From the NCBI GenBank assembly GCA_965222505.1, contig OZ244956.1:3534001-3598000 (forward strand): a stretch of DNA of 64,000 bases. Reading direction: 5' to 3'. The stretch comes from G965222505 sp965222505 (GTDB lineage: Bacteria; Bacteroidota; Rhodothermia; Rhodothermales; DATKEJ01). A program made the translations under genes and the position numbers. Positions 50,796-61,952 of the stretch are shown in pieces (the first letter of the stretch is position 1; each line of letters starts with the position of its first letter). The notes beneath the pieces were generated by a model. That model worked only from the letters and a program-made list of their open reading frames with translations, ran no database searches and had not been told where the DNA came from.

Positions 50796-52944
50796 GTTCC
50801 TGGGGGTGGTTGGGGTGGGGCCGTTTTTCTGTAGCGGTCATGGGATGGTGTTCGGCAGGTTTGCGGGGTAGTTTGACCGTAAACGTGCTTCCTATGCCGG
50901 GCGTGCTTTCCACCTCGATGGTGCCCTTCAAGAGGTCGACGAGTCGTTTGGTAATGGTGAGCCCCAGGCCGACCCCTTCGTGGGATCGGTTGAATCCCTT
51001 GCTTTCTTGTTCAAACTCGTGAAATAAGTGGGGCAGAAACTGTACATCGATGCCTTGTCCGGTATCCTGTACCCGAATGATGGCTTGATCCGGCGTTGCG
51101 TCCAATGAGACCCGGATGAATCCTTTGGAGGTAAACTTGATGGCGTTGCTCACCAGATTTTGAATGATGCGGTGCCAGCACCCCCGATCAAGTTCTACAT
51201 AGACCGGGGTATCTGCACACGCCACATGCATCGTCAAGCCTTTGCTTTCGCATATGGATAGCAGCAGGTTGGTTTCTTCCAACAGCAAGGCACTGAGTTC
51301 GACCGATTCAGGGCGCAAGGTGAGGGTTTTTGAATCCAGTTGAGCCAGGTCCAGGACAGAGTTGAGCGTGCCCATGAGGCGATTGCCGCCTTTCATGATA
51401 TAGTCGGCGTATTCATTGACTTCGCCATTTGTTATTTCGTCTCTGAGTAAGGAGGCAAACCCCAGGATGCTGGTGAGCGGCGTGCGGATTTCATGGCTCA
51501 TATTGGCCAGAAAGTTTGATTTGAGTTGGGCGGCTTCTTCTGCCCGCTCTTTGGCTTCGATCAGGGCCTTTTCATACTGTTTTTGGTGCGTAATATCCTG
51601 CGCGATTTCCATTCCGGCGTAAATGTGCCCGTTTTCATCCCGAATGGGCAGCAAATGGAGATGGATAATGTGGCCCAGGTACTGGCGTTCACGCTGGAGG
51701 GTTTCCCCATCTAAAACGGCTTGATAGAGGGTAGAGAGGTCTTCGATCACATCCTCAGGCCATACTTCATGCACGGTTTTTCCTTCTACTTGCTCTTTGC
51801 TGAGCCCATAACGGGCAAGCATGGTTCCGTCGGCAAACTTATAGCGCAGGTTTCGATCAAAAATGTAGAGGTTTCCATTGGGGAAGTTATTGGCTACAAT
51901 GCTGTGCAGTTTTTCGCTTTGTCGTAGTGCTTCTTCGGCCTGTTTTTGTTCTGTGATATTGACGCCGACCCCGACGGTCAGGCGAACGTTCCCCTGTTCA
52001 TCTTTGATGGGCGTCATGTAGCGCATGAAATGCAGTGTTCGTCCATCCGGTGTAATGAATGATTCTTCAATCTGCTGGGTCTTTTTTTGCTCAAGTGTTT
52101 TTCCCACCAACGCCAACCGTTTTTTATGGGCAGCCGCATTGGGATTTTTACTGTTAAACACATCCCTGTTGTAGCGTTCGTAATATTCGATCTGGGTTTT
52201 ACCAACCACCCATTTTCGGCGTTCTGGATTGGAGATGGCTTGTTTACTGGCGTAGACAAAGCGGCCTTGCCGGTCAAAGGCCACCAGCTCGATCGGGACT
52301 TCCTCTATAATCTGCTCATAGAACTCTTTCAGGTTTTTAATCTCCTCCTCTGCGGCGCGCCGATCCGTCACGTCCTGAAAAACGAAGGCAAACCCGGTAA
52401 GTATATCCTCCTCATAAACCGGCGTCATGGCACATGAAGCCAAGAATGGGTGCCTATGCACACATTGCAAGACCATGTTTCGATGTTTCAGTACAACCTC
52501 GTTGGTCAGTGCTGCATGAAAAACCACTTTGGTCGTCTTGGCTTCCGGAGCGGGGTCCTCGTCCACCATCAGGCTGTCCAGGGAGCAGCCAACCAGCGCT
52601 TCGGGTTCGCAATTGAAGAGCCGTTGCGCTTCTGTGTTTATCGACACGATGATGCCTTCGGGAGAGAGCAGGCAAAAACCAAGGGCCAGGGTATCAATAA
52701 TGGTTTGAAGCCGGTCTCGCTCGGCCTTGAGCGTCGTGGCCGAGGTTTCTTGTAAATGGGTATACTGTTCCTTCATTTCGCTGGACGAAATCAGGAGGGA
52801 GCGTTCAAGCAGGTACCGCTCCTGGTCCGTCTGGGTATACGTATGGCAAATACGATCCAGCAGCCTGGACCACGCTTCCGGTGAAGGGGGCGTATCCTTA
52901 TCCAGTCCGAGCTTTTTTAGTTGTCGTTGGAGGACCCAGTGCAT
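50755..52944 (-). CDS. PAS-domain sensor histidine kinase
   Basis: 729 residues. An N-terminal helical region (1-75) is followed by about three PAS domains (roughly 75-200, 205-330 and 340-465), then HisKA with FLANMSHEIRTPLTSILGF (His near 485) and a HATPase with an N box RIIQNLVSNAIKFT, DTGQGID and GVGLGLTI. No membrane helices and no receiver domain are present, so a separate response regulator is expected; none is adjacent. It starts three bases after the FIST gene's stop. Together they form a FIST-kinase module: FIST as ligand sensor, kinase as output (inference). Confidence 0.92.
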   Translation of the reverse strand: MHWVLQRQLKKLGLDKDTPPSPEAWSRLLDRICHTYTQTDQERYLLERSLLISSSEMKEQYTHLQETSATTLKAERDRLQTIIDTLALGFCLLSPEGIIVSINTEAQRLFNCEPEALVGCSLDSLMVDEDPAPEAKTTKVVFHAALTNEVVLKHRNMVLQCVHRHPFLASCAMTPVYEEDILTGFAFVFQDVTDRRAAEEEIKNLKEFYEQIIEEVPIELVAFDRQGRFVYASKQAISNPERRKWVVGKTQIEYYERYNRDVFNSKNPNAAAHKKRLALVGKTLEQKKTQQIEESFITPDGRTLHFMRYMTPIKDEQGNVRLTVGVGVNITEQKQAEEALRQSEKLHSIVANNFPNGNLYIFDRNLRYKFADGTMLARYGLSKEQVEGKTVHEVWPEDVIEDLSTLYQAVLDGETLQRERQYLGHIIHLHLLPIRDENGHIYAGMEIAQDITHQKQYEKALIEAKERAEEAAQLKSNFLANMSHEIRTPLTSILGFASLLRDEITNGEVNEYADYIMKGGNRLMGTLNSVLDLAQLDSKTLTLRPESVELSALLLEETNLLLSICESKGLTMHVACADTPVYVELDRGCWHRIIQNLVSNAIKFTSKGFIRVSLDATPDQAIIRVQDTGQGIDVQFLPHLFHEFEQESKGFNRSHEGVGLGLTITKRLVDLLKGTIEVESTPGIGSTFTVKLPRKPAEHHPMTATEKRPHPNHPQELRRNVDSLAPPAA

Positions 52945-52947
52945 GGC

Positions 52948-54096
52948 CTAAATCTCAGCGATGGTAAAGACGATCATGGTTTGATTGTGTAAGCCACAAT
53001 GATCCACAAAGCCATCGGAAGCAATTTCGCCATAGGCATAAAACCCCACTTGTTGTGTACCGGCAGGCAGGGCATCCAGGGTCATTTCCAGTTCTTCCTC
53101 AGCGCGTTCACCCAGAACCATTCGCCGCCCGGCACAGCTTATGGTCACCGATAGAGGGGGATGTGTCAATGACAGATCGGCTTTAGAGGCTGCTTTGGAG
53201 GCAGCCCCAATCAGCCGGTCGATGTTCGCCATCATGAATTGGGCATGATCGCCCACGGGCATATCACCGGCAAAAGTCAGTGACTGGTCGGCTTCGGTGA
53301 CGCCGAGGACTGTGCGGATAATGCCTTTGGACTGTTCTGTTTCTATCGCTAAGGGGAAGAAAAATCCGGTGGCGGGTAAGCCTTTGGCATGGTCCCCGAG
53401 GTAGTTTTTGTACAACTCCAGGGCCGGTTTGCCATCTAGCTCGTAGAGTACGTTATCCTGAGAGGCGGTGATTTTTCGTTCCGGTCCAAATACACTCCAT
53501 CCGGCTCCACTGCCGTTGCCCAGGTGGATGCGATCACCATAAAAACCAATCGCCCCAACCATGCCGCTGTCTCTTTGTTCATTGGCCAAAACCCAGGTGC
53601 GTTCAAACCGGGACCCGTCTCCGGCCAATCCGCCCACCACAGTCACGTCCGAGGAGAGGGCAAATTTGAGGCCGTTTACCAGTTGGCATCCGTTCACACC
53701 GCAACCTTCGGATAAAACAAATATGCCTTTGAGGTCTGGAGCCCGTAATTGCTCGCCAATGGCAACGCCGGCTTCAAAAGAGGCTTCAGGTTTCGGAAGG
53801 GGGACCGAGGCGATCCGCAACGGCGTGTGAACCAGCTTGCAGACGGCTACAACCAGAGATTCGTCCTGTAGTGAGGGCCCCAGGATTTCTCCCGCAGTCG
53901 AACAGCCGAGACGAACGGCCTGCGGATACGCCGCAGCCAAGTCATCAAAGGGCTGGGCATGGTCCAGATAACGGCTATGCCCAAAGACTAAAACAAAAGT
54001 GTGCGGGGAATCGAGCAGGGGAAATGTATCAACAGACCACCCCTGGTCTATCGTGTATGTAAATGTAGCGGTGGTCATGTATGCCTCGTTAACCAA
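52948..54096 (-). CDS. FIST N/C domain protein, kinase partner
   Basis: 382 residues. The N-terminal FIST domain has FVLVFGHSRYLDHAQPFDDLAAAYPQAVRLGCSTAGEI and VVGGLAGDGSRFERTWV; FIST_C has ISCAGRRMVLGERAEEELE and GFYAYGEIASDGFVDHCGLHNQT. It resembles the orphan FIST at 1762-2901 in layout but not closely in residues. It is transcribed first and the PAS kinase follows with a three-base gap, a known pairing. The start is the first Met; Met7 is an alternative. Confidence 0.92.
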   Translation of the reverse strand: MVNEAYMTTATFTYTIDQGWSVDTFPLLDSPHTFVLVFGHSRYLDHAQPFDDLAAAYPQAVRLGCSTAGEILGPSLQDESLVVAVCKLVHTPLRIASVPLPKPEASFEAGVAIGEQLRAPDLKGIFVLSEGCGVNGCQLVNGLKFALSSDVTVVGGLAGDGSRFERTWVLANEQRDSGMVGAIGFYGDRIHLGNGSGAGWSVFGPERKITASQDNVLYELDGKPALELYKNYLGDHAKGLPATGFFFPLAIETEQSKGIIRTVLGVTEADQSLTFAGDMPVGDHAQFMMANIDRLIGAASKAASKADLSLTHPPLSVTISCAGRRMVLGERAEEELEMTLDALPAGTQQVGFYAYGEIASDGFVDHCGLHNQTMIVFTIAEI

Positions 54097-54203
54097 CCGT
54101 GCCTCAGGCCTCCCATAGCCTTCCTCGATAGAATGAAATATACGTTAAACGGATGGAAAAACACAAATTCAACACATTGTGCAGTTGTATGTGGCATTTG
54201 CCG

Positions 54204-54773
54204 TTAGGGTGTGTCGGGGGAGACTTTGGCCAGGCATCCACGATAGGTTGCCCAGAAAATGGCCGTCAGATGGATGCCGTGACGGATTTGGCCGGTATCG
54301 GCTTTTTGGAGCAGGGTTTGGACAGGGACGAGGCGTACATACAGGTCTTCGCTTTCATCCAGGGTTTGATGTTGTACCCGGTGGGCTTGCCGGGCGAAGA
54401 ACAAGTGGGCATTGTTGGTATGCCGGGAGGGGTCCGGGGCGCAGGGGCCCAGGTAGGTCCAGTTCTCGGCTACATAGCCGGTCTCTTCCAGCAACTCCCT
54501 TTGTATGCCCAACAGGATGTCTTCGTTGGGTTCCAGTGCGCCGCCGGGTAATTCCAGGGTGATTTCATCAATGCCGTAGCGGTATTGCTCGACCATAACG
54601 ACCTCATCCTGATCCGTCAGGGCTACAACACAGGCCCAGTTCGGATATTCCAGGATGTGGTATTCCGGCATCTCGACCCCATTGGGCATGCGGACGTGGT
54701 CTTCGCGCAGGTTCATCCACCAGCGTTTGATCAGGTAGCGGCTACGCAGGGTTTCCCAACGTTTTTCGGACAT
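54204..54773 (-). CDS. NUDIX hydrolase, ADP-ribose pyrophosphatase type
   Basis: 189 residues. The Nudix box GALEPNEDILLGIQRELLEETGY fits GX5EX7REUXEEXGU (about residues 77-99). The N-terminal RSRYLIKRWWMNLREDHVRMPNG and VMVEQYRYGIDEITLELPGG match ADP-ribose pyrophosphatase-like members. It likely hydrolyses ADP-ribose or related nucleoside diphosphate derivatives. It starts 10 bases after a small hypothetical gene and should share its transcript. Confidence 0.92.
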   Translation of the reverse strand: MSEKRWETLRSRYLIKRWWMNLREDHVRMPNGVEMPEYHILEYPNWACVVALTDQDEVVMVEQYRYGIDEITLELPGGALEPNEDILLGIQRELLEETGYVAENWTYLGPCAPDPSRHTNNAHLFFARQAHRVQHQTLDESEDLYVRLVPVQTLLQKADTGQIRHGIHLTAIFWATYRGCLAKVSPDTP

Positions 54774-54783
54774 GAGGGGTGGG

Positions 54784-55017
54784 TCAATCTCTGCGAAAAC
54801 GCATGCGGTGATGGGGCCGAATGCGGCCGGCCGGTTGCCCGTCGACGTGAAACGTTTGCCATCCCATCAGGTGATCCGGTCCGGTGCGGTCTTGCAAAGC
54901 GATGACGGCATTCGTGGGCAGGTTGGCAAAGCGCCGAACAGCGTCTTCCGGATTGCGGCCCCGGATCACGCCTTGCCGGGCTGAAGGCACTTTTTGTTCA
55001 AGTTCAAACTGTGGCAT
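54784..55017 (-). CDS. Small hypothetical protein
   Basis: 77 residues, strongly basic at the end (RIRPHHRMRFRRD). The only readable pattern is LPTNAVIALQDRTGPDHLMGWQTFHVDG. A longer open frame extends upstream but the neat ATG at 55017 is preferred because coding-like composition starts there. Its position right before the NUDIX gene suggests co-transcription. I do not recognise a family. Confidence 0.55.
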   Translation of the reverse strand: MPQFELEQKVPSARQGVIRGRNPEDAVRRFANLPTNAVIALQDRTGPDHLMGWQTFHVDGQPAGRIRPHHRMRFRRD

Positions 55018-55119
55018 ACAAAAAAAATCTCGGCTGTTTTTCCGCAGGGATAGGCAAAGGTACGAAATACCTAGTTGAGGAGGTCCAAGTTTTCTATATG
55101 ACAAACCAAGGAGACTGTC

Positions 55120-56553
55120 ATGGGTTTGCAGAATATACTCGGCGTCATTGCTGCGCTCTTGATTGGAGGCATCTTTGCGATCAATCATTTTATGAGTTCG
55201 CATGAAACGACCACCAATGTGGCAGATTACCACCAGGAGGTTATAGCCCGCGAAATTGCCCAGAGCGGCTTTAACCTGGCCGTAAACAGCTTTGCCCAGC
55301 ATGCCGATTGGGACAGCCTTGCGACGGCCATGGTGGCCGATACTATCGCGTACAGTTCGGGCTACTTCGTCGTCGAATCCGCTGTGCACACTCCGGCCCC
55401 GCCGGCTGAACGTGTTGCATTGGCCATCAAGGGGCACACCGGCCTCAAAGATCATACGGTAATGTTCGATGTGGTACGGCCTGAGCCACCAGTGCCACAG
55501 GAGGTTTCTCCCGTTATGCCATACTGTTCTGCGTTTACGGGGCGCTACGGGTACGTCGCCGATGGGGTGGGCCTGGCCGATATGACCTCCGGGACACTCG
55601 CAGGCTTTAACATCCCCGGTTCAAGCGTTGTAGCCGCGCACATATTTTGGGCTTCCAAGGGAGGAGCTGCCGGAAGTACGACAGACGTTGTCAACTTTCA
55701 AGTGGATAGCGGCGCCCCGGTATTGGTGACGGGGGATCGGCAGATGGACGGTAGCATCCGAGGGTATGCCGCCGATGTAACAGCACTCGTCCAGTTGGGT
55801 ACCCACAGCTATACCCTCAGCAACATCTACGATGCCGGGTACCAGGAAGGCTTTGGTATCGTCGTCGTCTACGAGGACTCCGGCCTCTCGGAAGGCGATA
55901 TACGCTATTGCCTCGGGGCCGATTACGGCTACTTCGGCCAGAGCGCACCCGTCGGCATCGACCCTGAGATCTTCATGTTTGATTACGGAGCCGAAAGCGC
56001 CTGTGAAGCCGACCGCCCGTTTTCGTTCTCCCTGTTTGTGACCGATGTCAACGAGCCGACGCGCCTCAACGCTCTCTGGGCCGAGACCGGCAGCGGCCCG
56101 TTTTCTGCTCCCGACACTGACGGTGACGGCTGGCCGGATATCATATGGCAAGGCAACGCAGAACGCCTCGTGCCAGATCCACTGGTGGCACCAGAGGCCA
56201 CACCGCCGCACCCTGCGCAGCCGTATGGGGCGTGTGCACCCAAGGGCAATGGGAACGGTTGCGTGGGTCCATTTCCGCCGCAGCCGTATGCATTTCTGTC
56301 GAATCGGGGGAGCCGTCTGGATGTGTACGAGCAAACGCTGACGATGCCGAGTAGTGCGACGTGGTTGGCCTTGCAGGTGGAGTCCATTCCGAGTGGCAAC
56401 ACGGCCATTGCTGCAGGTGGCTACCGGGGGTCAAGTCTGGCCATGATGGGGGCCATCGGGCGCATGCCGTCGTGCCCCGGTCCTACCGCCGGTGACATTC
56501 AGCCCCGGATTGAGAACCTGAGTGAATGGTCTCAGGATGCACTCGGGTATTGA
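55120..56553 (+). CDS. Exported hypothetical protein with pilin-like N-terminus
   Basis: 477 residues. MGLQNILGVIAALLIGGIFAINHFM and YHQEVIAREIAQSGFNLAVNSFAQ look like the N-terminal helix of pilin-like or PilX-type proteins, one membrane segment followed by an amphipathic helix. The following region (about 130-300) is beta-rich with GVGLADMTSGTLAGFNIPGSSVVAAHIFWASKG, similar to DUF3344-like extracellular modules. Cys pairs (about 263 and 297, and GACAPKGNGNGCVG) may form disulfides. A surface or appendage role is an inference. A good AAGGAGA site precedes the ATG. Confidence 0.7.
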   Translation: MGLQNILGVIAALLIGGIFAINHFMSSHETTTNVADYHQEVIAREIAQSGFNLAVNSFAQHADWDSLATAMVADTIAYSSGYFVVESAVHTPAPPAERVALAIKGHTGLKDHTVMFDVVRPEPPVPQEVSPVMPYCSAFTGRYGYVADGVGLADMTSGTLAGFNIPGSSVVAAHIFWASKGGAAGSTTDVVNFQVDSGAPVLVTGDRQMDGSIRGYAADVTALVQLGTHSYTLSNIYDAGYQEGFGIVVVYEDSGLSEGDIRYCLGADYGYFGQSAPVGIDPEIFMFDYGAESACEADRPFSFSLFVTDVNEPTRLNALWAETGSGPFSAPDTDGDGWPDIIWQGNAERLVPDPLVAPEATPPHPAQPYGACAPKGNGNGCVGPFPPQPYAFLSNRGSRLDVYEQTLTMPSSATWLALQVESIPSGNTAIAAGGYRGSSLAMMGAIGRMPSCPGPTAGDIQPRIENLSEWSQDALGY

Positions 56554-56575
56554 GGATTGAGTCACTACAAACTGC

Positions 56576-59500
56576 TCACCGCGATAACGTTGAGGCGTCC
56601 TGCAGGTAGGGGTAGATGCTATAGAGTTGGGTGCGCATTGTAGGCAGGGGATCCGGGAAGGGTTCGGCGAAACCCAGGGAAAGGATGAGGGGGGAGCGGC
56701 TACCGTCTTCCTTATAGGGAATCACCGCACGCGTGGTTGTCAGGGTGACGGGGCCGGTGAGGGTACCGGTGATCGGGGCTTGAATGCGTGCGAAGATATC
56801 GGCGGTGTTTCGGTTGGGGACGTGCAGGAACAACGAGTCGGTGGGCAGGGGTATTTGGGAGAGATCCAGGCCCATTGAGGCAAAGAAAAATTGGTCAGAC
56901 GGCGTGGCCGTGTTGTCCAGCGCATAGGAGGCCATCACCGGGAAGCCCTCATGGACGATATCATACGGCTTGCGGGTCATGTGGTACGTAAGCCGGGGTA
57001 CCGTACACTGTTTGAACTTGGGTGCGGCAATCGTCAGATAGGTGTCGATTTCCGTAGACCGTTGCTGAATCTGGGTGGCAATGGCTTGCGTGGCCGAATC
57101 GGTCACGACGGTTTCACCAGTCCACAGGTCTCCTTCCAGGTGGTTCAGGTACATTTCCACATAATCTACTGGGCCGAGGACGGGTTTTTGAAACAAGGAA
57201 GGGGAAGGGTTTGGCTCTTCGGGTGCATGGGAAATGAAAGCCAGGAAAGCCTTCAGATTTTCTGGTTGGCTAAGGCTTTGCAGGGTACAGGTTGAGGGGG
57301 CTTTGTCCAGTGCACGGCGGATGGTTTGGGCTGATTGCCCGTCGGGGAAGGCCATTAAATAGGCAATATAGCCGTCCACGTCCTTTGCCAGTTTTGCGGC
57401 TTCAACTTCGGCCTGTGGAGCCAGTTCAGGGAAGCGCAGGGCAGCATCGGCATACGCTTGGGGCGTTTGGCTCCGGTCCAGATAGGCTTGTTTGAGGACT
57501 GGTGCGCTTTGCGTAAACAGGGGCACCAGCTCGGGGAGCGATGTGCGGGGCAGGGCAATGGACAGGTGTTTGGCCAGGGTATCGGCCAGGGTGCTCTGGG
57601 GATAAGCCGTTATAAAGGCGCGTGCATCTGGTACATCCCGTACACGCCTGGCAGCTTCGGTCTCGACGTTAGGGACCTGGCCCGGAAAGCGTTGGGTGGC
57701 TTCGAGAAAATCGGCAACGGACGGGCTGGCGATGACATAGGTGGCCTGGAGGGCCGGGACGAGCGTACTGTGCGGAAACAGGGCTAGAAAAGCTGGAATG
57801 TTGATCCGTTGCATCTCCGGCTGGAGCCGTTTCAGAATTGCGTCGGCGAAAGTGCTCTCTGTGAAAAACCGGGCGAACGTTGTGGCTTCGGCGAGGTCTG
57901 TCACCAACGGCGCAGCGCGTGCTTCGGCCAGGGCACGAACAGAGGGGAACTGCTGGGCTGCGTCTACGGCTTCGGCTACGGTTTGGCTCCGTTGGGCATA
58001 CGCGGCCTGGAGGAGCGGCACTTCAGGACTGTCGGTATACAAGTCCAGTAAGGCGGGCACGTCCTCACGTGGGATCCGGCTCATCGTTAGCCGAAGGGCC
58101 TGATCGCTGTAGCGGCTGCTCCTGAAGAAGCTGGCAAAGGTCTGGGCTTCGGTCAGGGAAGTCAGGAGCCGAGAGGCTTGTTCTTCCACTTCCGTGCGAA
58201 CCGGTGGGAACACCCGGACCCCGTCGATGCACGCGGCCAGGGTCGTGCAGGCTTCCAGGGCCATATCTGAAACCATTGTTTCCGGAGACTTCCAGAATGC
58301 AACGTCTCCGGCTGGATTTACACTCGCCAACAAGCGGGGCTGTGCCGGGTAGGCCATACGTATCGGCGCCGGGCCAGGCAAGGAGAAGTGCAACGTGTCT
58401 GCCGTTACATTTCGGAAGACCACGCCGGATAGGGCCACGGTGGCGAGGTACATCCCGCTGGGACTGTACGTGACAATTTGCGGTAAGGTATGGGGCAGGT
58501 CGAGCGTTTTGGTCGTTGTCCAGGTTACGGTATCCAGAAAGTTCATCTGGGTGCGGTTGCCGACCTTGGTACCGTAGGCCAGCACCAGCCCGTCGGGGCT
58601 GAAAGCGCAAGGGGTAGCCGGGGAAGAAATCTCATGGACGATATCGCCGGAAGGAAAGGCCAGCACCGCGATCATCTCCTGGTATTGATCCTTCTGTTTC
58701 TCCCGGTAGCTCAAGGCGATGTACTGCTCATCCAGGCTAAACGTGACCGTATGCACCCGATTAAATCGGTTGAAGGGGCGCTTCATTTTTTTACCCCGTT
58801 CGAGGTCCCACAGTGCCCAGTCCTTGTCTTCTGCTGTGATGACTAGGTATCGGCCCGAGGGGCTAAACCGGAGGCGTTGTCCTTCATCCGGAGGGCCTTC
58901 TTTACGTGCCTGTTTTCCGGTTTCCAAGTCCCAGAGCACCATCTTTCCTTTTTGACGCCGCCTCAAATCCCGGTAGCTGAGGACGGCCAATTGGTTGCCG
59001 TTGGGACTAAACTGGATGTCCGCCGGGGTCTGTTTTTTCTCGACCTTGAAGTGGGATACAGGTTGGAGTGACGGGAAGGCAAGGATGTGTACCGAATCCA
59101 TCGTGGACACGGCCACTTGCCGCCCGTCCGGCGAAAAGGTGATAGTAGACGTCGTGTTCAAGCGGGGGCCTTCCCAGGCCAGGGGTTCCAACGCAAGTGG
59201 GAGCTGGGTAGCCGTTGCCGTTGAAGCGGTGCTTTGCGGAAGCGCCGGGGTTACCGCATCGGGTGGTGGTGGTGGCAGGGCCTCGGATTGAGGCAATCCG
59301 CCCTGGGGATTGGGGGCAAGCCGCACCTGGTTGGAGAATGCCGTATCGAGCGACTGGGTATGCTGCGTGACAAAATAGGTAAACGGCCCTTCGACGGCAG
59401 CATCCACCGGATCCTGGAACGTGGTGATGGTGGCCGGGAAAGAACGGAGGTGGGTAAAATGTGTGTGCTCAGGATCTTGTCGGTAGAGCCGGAACAGGAG

Positions 59501-59632
59501 CCCGTCGGTTCCGGCTGTCCAGGTGAGGCGGACGGACCGATTACCAGGCGAGGCCGTTAGGGTGACGTCCTGGGCGGGGAGCCTTTGGGGGTATCCAAGG
59601 ACAAAGAGTAGTAGCGTAACAACAAAGCGCAT
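56576..59632 (-). CDS. Exported WD40-repeat protein with repeated helical region
   Basis: About 1018 residues from the ATG at 59632, which directly precedes a signal peptide (MRFVVTLLLFVLGYPQRLPAQ). An FN3-like domain (about 20-110) comes first, then WD40-type blades (about 160-460; TITFSPDGRQVAVSTMDSVHIL, LRFSPSGRYLVITAEDKDWALWDLERG). From about 500 to 800 a 65-75-residue helical unit recurs three or four times: ATTFARFFTES, DARAFITAYPQSTLADTL, VPALLDLYTDS and IPAFLALFPHSTLVPALQATYV. The C-terminus (about 850-1018) is beta-rich. The frame is open 30 codons further upstream but lacks a signal there. No enzyme motif is seen; a surface scaffold is likely. Confidence 0.82.
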   Translation of the reverse strand: MRFVVTLLLFVLGYPQRLPAQDVTLTASPGNRSVRLTWTAGTDGLLFRLYRQDPEHTHFTHLRSFPATITTFQDPVDAAVEGPFTYFVTQHTQSLDTAFSNQVRLAPNPQGGLPQSEALPPPPPDAVTPALPQSTASTATATQLPLALEPLAWEGPRLNTTSTITFSPDGRQVAVSTMDSVHILAFPSLQPVSHFKVEKKQTPADIQFSPNGNQLAVLSYRDLRRRQKGKMVLWDLETGKQARKEGPPDEGQRLRFSPSGRYLVITAEDKDWALWDLERGKKMKRPFNRFNRVHTVTFSLDEQYIALSYREKQKDQYQEMIAVLAFPSGDIVHEISSPATPCAFSPDGLVLAYGTKVGNRTQMNFLDTVTWTTTKTLDLPHTLPQIVTYSPSGMYLATVALSGVVFRNVTADTLHFSLPGPAPIRMAYPAQPRLLASVNPAGDVAFWKSPETMVSDMALEACTTLAACIDGVRVFPPVRTEVEEQASRLLTSLTEAQTFASFFRSSRYSDQALRLTMSRIPREDVPALLDLYTDSPEVPLLQAAYAQRSQTVAEAVDAAQQFPSVRALAEARAAPLVTDLAEATTFARFFTESTFADAILKRLQPEMQRINIPAFLALFPHSTLVPALQATYVIASPSVADFLEATQRFPGQVPNVETEAARRVRDVPDARAFITAYPQSTLADTLAKHLSIALPRTSLPELVPLFTQSAPVLKQAYLDRSQTPQAYADAALRFPELAPQAEVEAAKLAKDVDGYIAYLMAFPDGQSAQTIRRALDKAPSTCTLQSLSQPENLKAFLAFISHAPEEPNPSPSLFQKPVLGPVDYVEMYLNHLEGDLWTGETVVTDSATQAIATQIQQRSTEIDTYLTIAAPKFKQCTVPRLTYHMTRKPYDIVHEGFPVMASYALDNTATPSDQFFFASMGLDLSQIPLPTDSLFLHVPNRNTADIFARIQAPITGTLTGPVTLTTTRAVIPYKEDGSRSPLILSLGFAEPFPDPLPTMRTQLYSIYPYLQDASTLSR

Positions 59633-59737
59633 GACACGGAGCGTGAATGTCCTGAGCGCGAAGGCGGTGGATGATGAACGAAATACGTGAATCCTCTGGA
59701 ACGTGCGCGTAAGATACGACAAACAGGTGTGGTGCTG

Positions 59738-60487
59738 TCAAGCATCCTTGGGAAGCCATTTGGCGGCGGCCTGATCGACCATCCAGATCAATTCGCCCGG
59801 TTCCGGTTGGATGAGTTGTGCGGGCCAGACGTAGGGTTGATACGGGCCATGCAATACATCGAGTAAACGCTCGGCCTTGCCGGCTCCGGCAATCAGAAAG
59901 ACCACTTGGGCTGCCGCATTCAGGGGCCGAGGCGTTAACGTGATGCGCCAGGCATCCTTTGTGGTCACAAAATTGGCCATTACCCACCGTTTGGGATGGT
60001 CCAGCACTTCCTTTTTCACAGCGTCCGATCTGGGAAACAGGGAGGCCGTATGGCCGTCTTCGCCCATCCCCAAAAAGACCAAGTCAAAGCACCCGGTCTC
60101 AGTGAGGTGCTGGGTAAGCAGCCACTCATATTGGGCCGCGGCCACCGGGGGGTGAAGTTCCCCCAGCATGCGATGGACATTTTCCGTTGGAATGGGCACG
60201 TGATCCAGCAGTACCTCGCGGGTCATGCGGTAGTTGCTATCGGGATGGTCTGGTGGGACGCAACGTTCATCTCCCCAGTATAGATGAATCCGGGACCAGT
60301 CGGTAAATTCGGCATAAGATGCATCGGCGAGCAACCGGAACAACCGGGCCGGGGTAGCGCCCCCGGAAAGGGCGACCCGAAACACACCTTGCTCCCGAAT
60401 GGCATGTTCGGCTTGCTCAACGAAAAGTTCGGCAGCGGCTTTCGCGAGGGCATCTGCGTCTGTGTATCGTTTAATGGTGCCCGGCAT
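59738..60487 (-). CDS. pgl: 6-phosphogluconolactonase
   Basis: 249 residues. RVALSGGATPARLFRLLAD (about 37-55), HLYWGDERCVPPDHPDSNYRM and LVFLGMGEDGHTASLFP are the DevB/Pgl motifs. It hydrolyses 6-phosphogluconolactone, the zwf product. The open frame reaches further upstream, but the family N-terminus and the position one base after the zwf stop fix the start at 60487. Confidence 0.95.
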   Translation of the reverse strand: MPGTIKRYTDADALAKAAAELFVEQAEHAIREQGVFRVALSGGATPARLFRLLADASYAEFTDWSRIHLYWGDERCVPPDHPDSNYRMTREVLLDHVPIPTENVHRMLGELHPPVAAAQYEWLLTQHLTETGCFDLVFLGMGEDGHTASLFPRSDAVKKEVLDHPKRWVMANFVTTKDAWRITLTPRPLNAAAQVVFLIAGAGKAERLLDVLHGPYQPYVWPAQLIQPEPGELIWMVDQAAAKWLPKDA

Positions 60488-60488
60488 G

Positions 60489-61937
<1,449 letters not shown>

Positions 61938-61952
61938 ACGAGTGGGCCGTGG

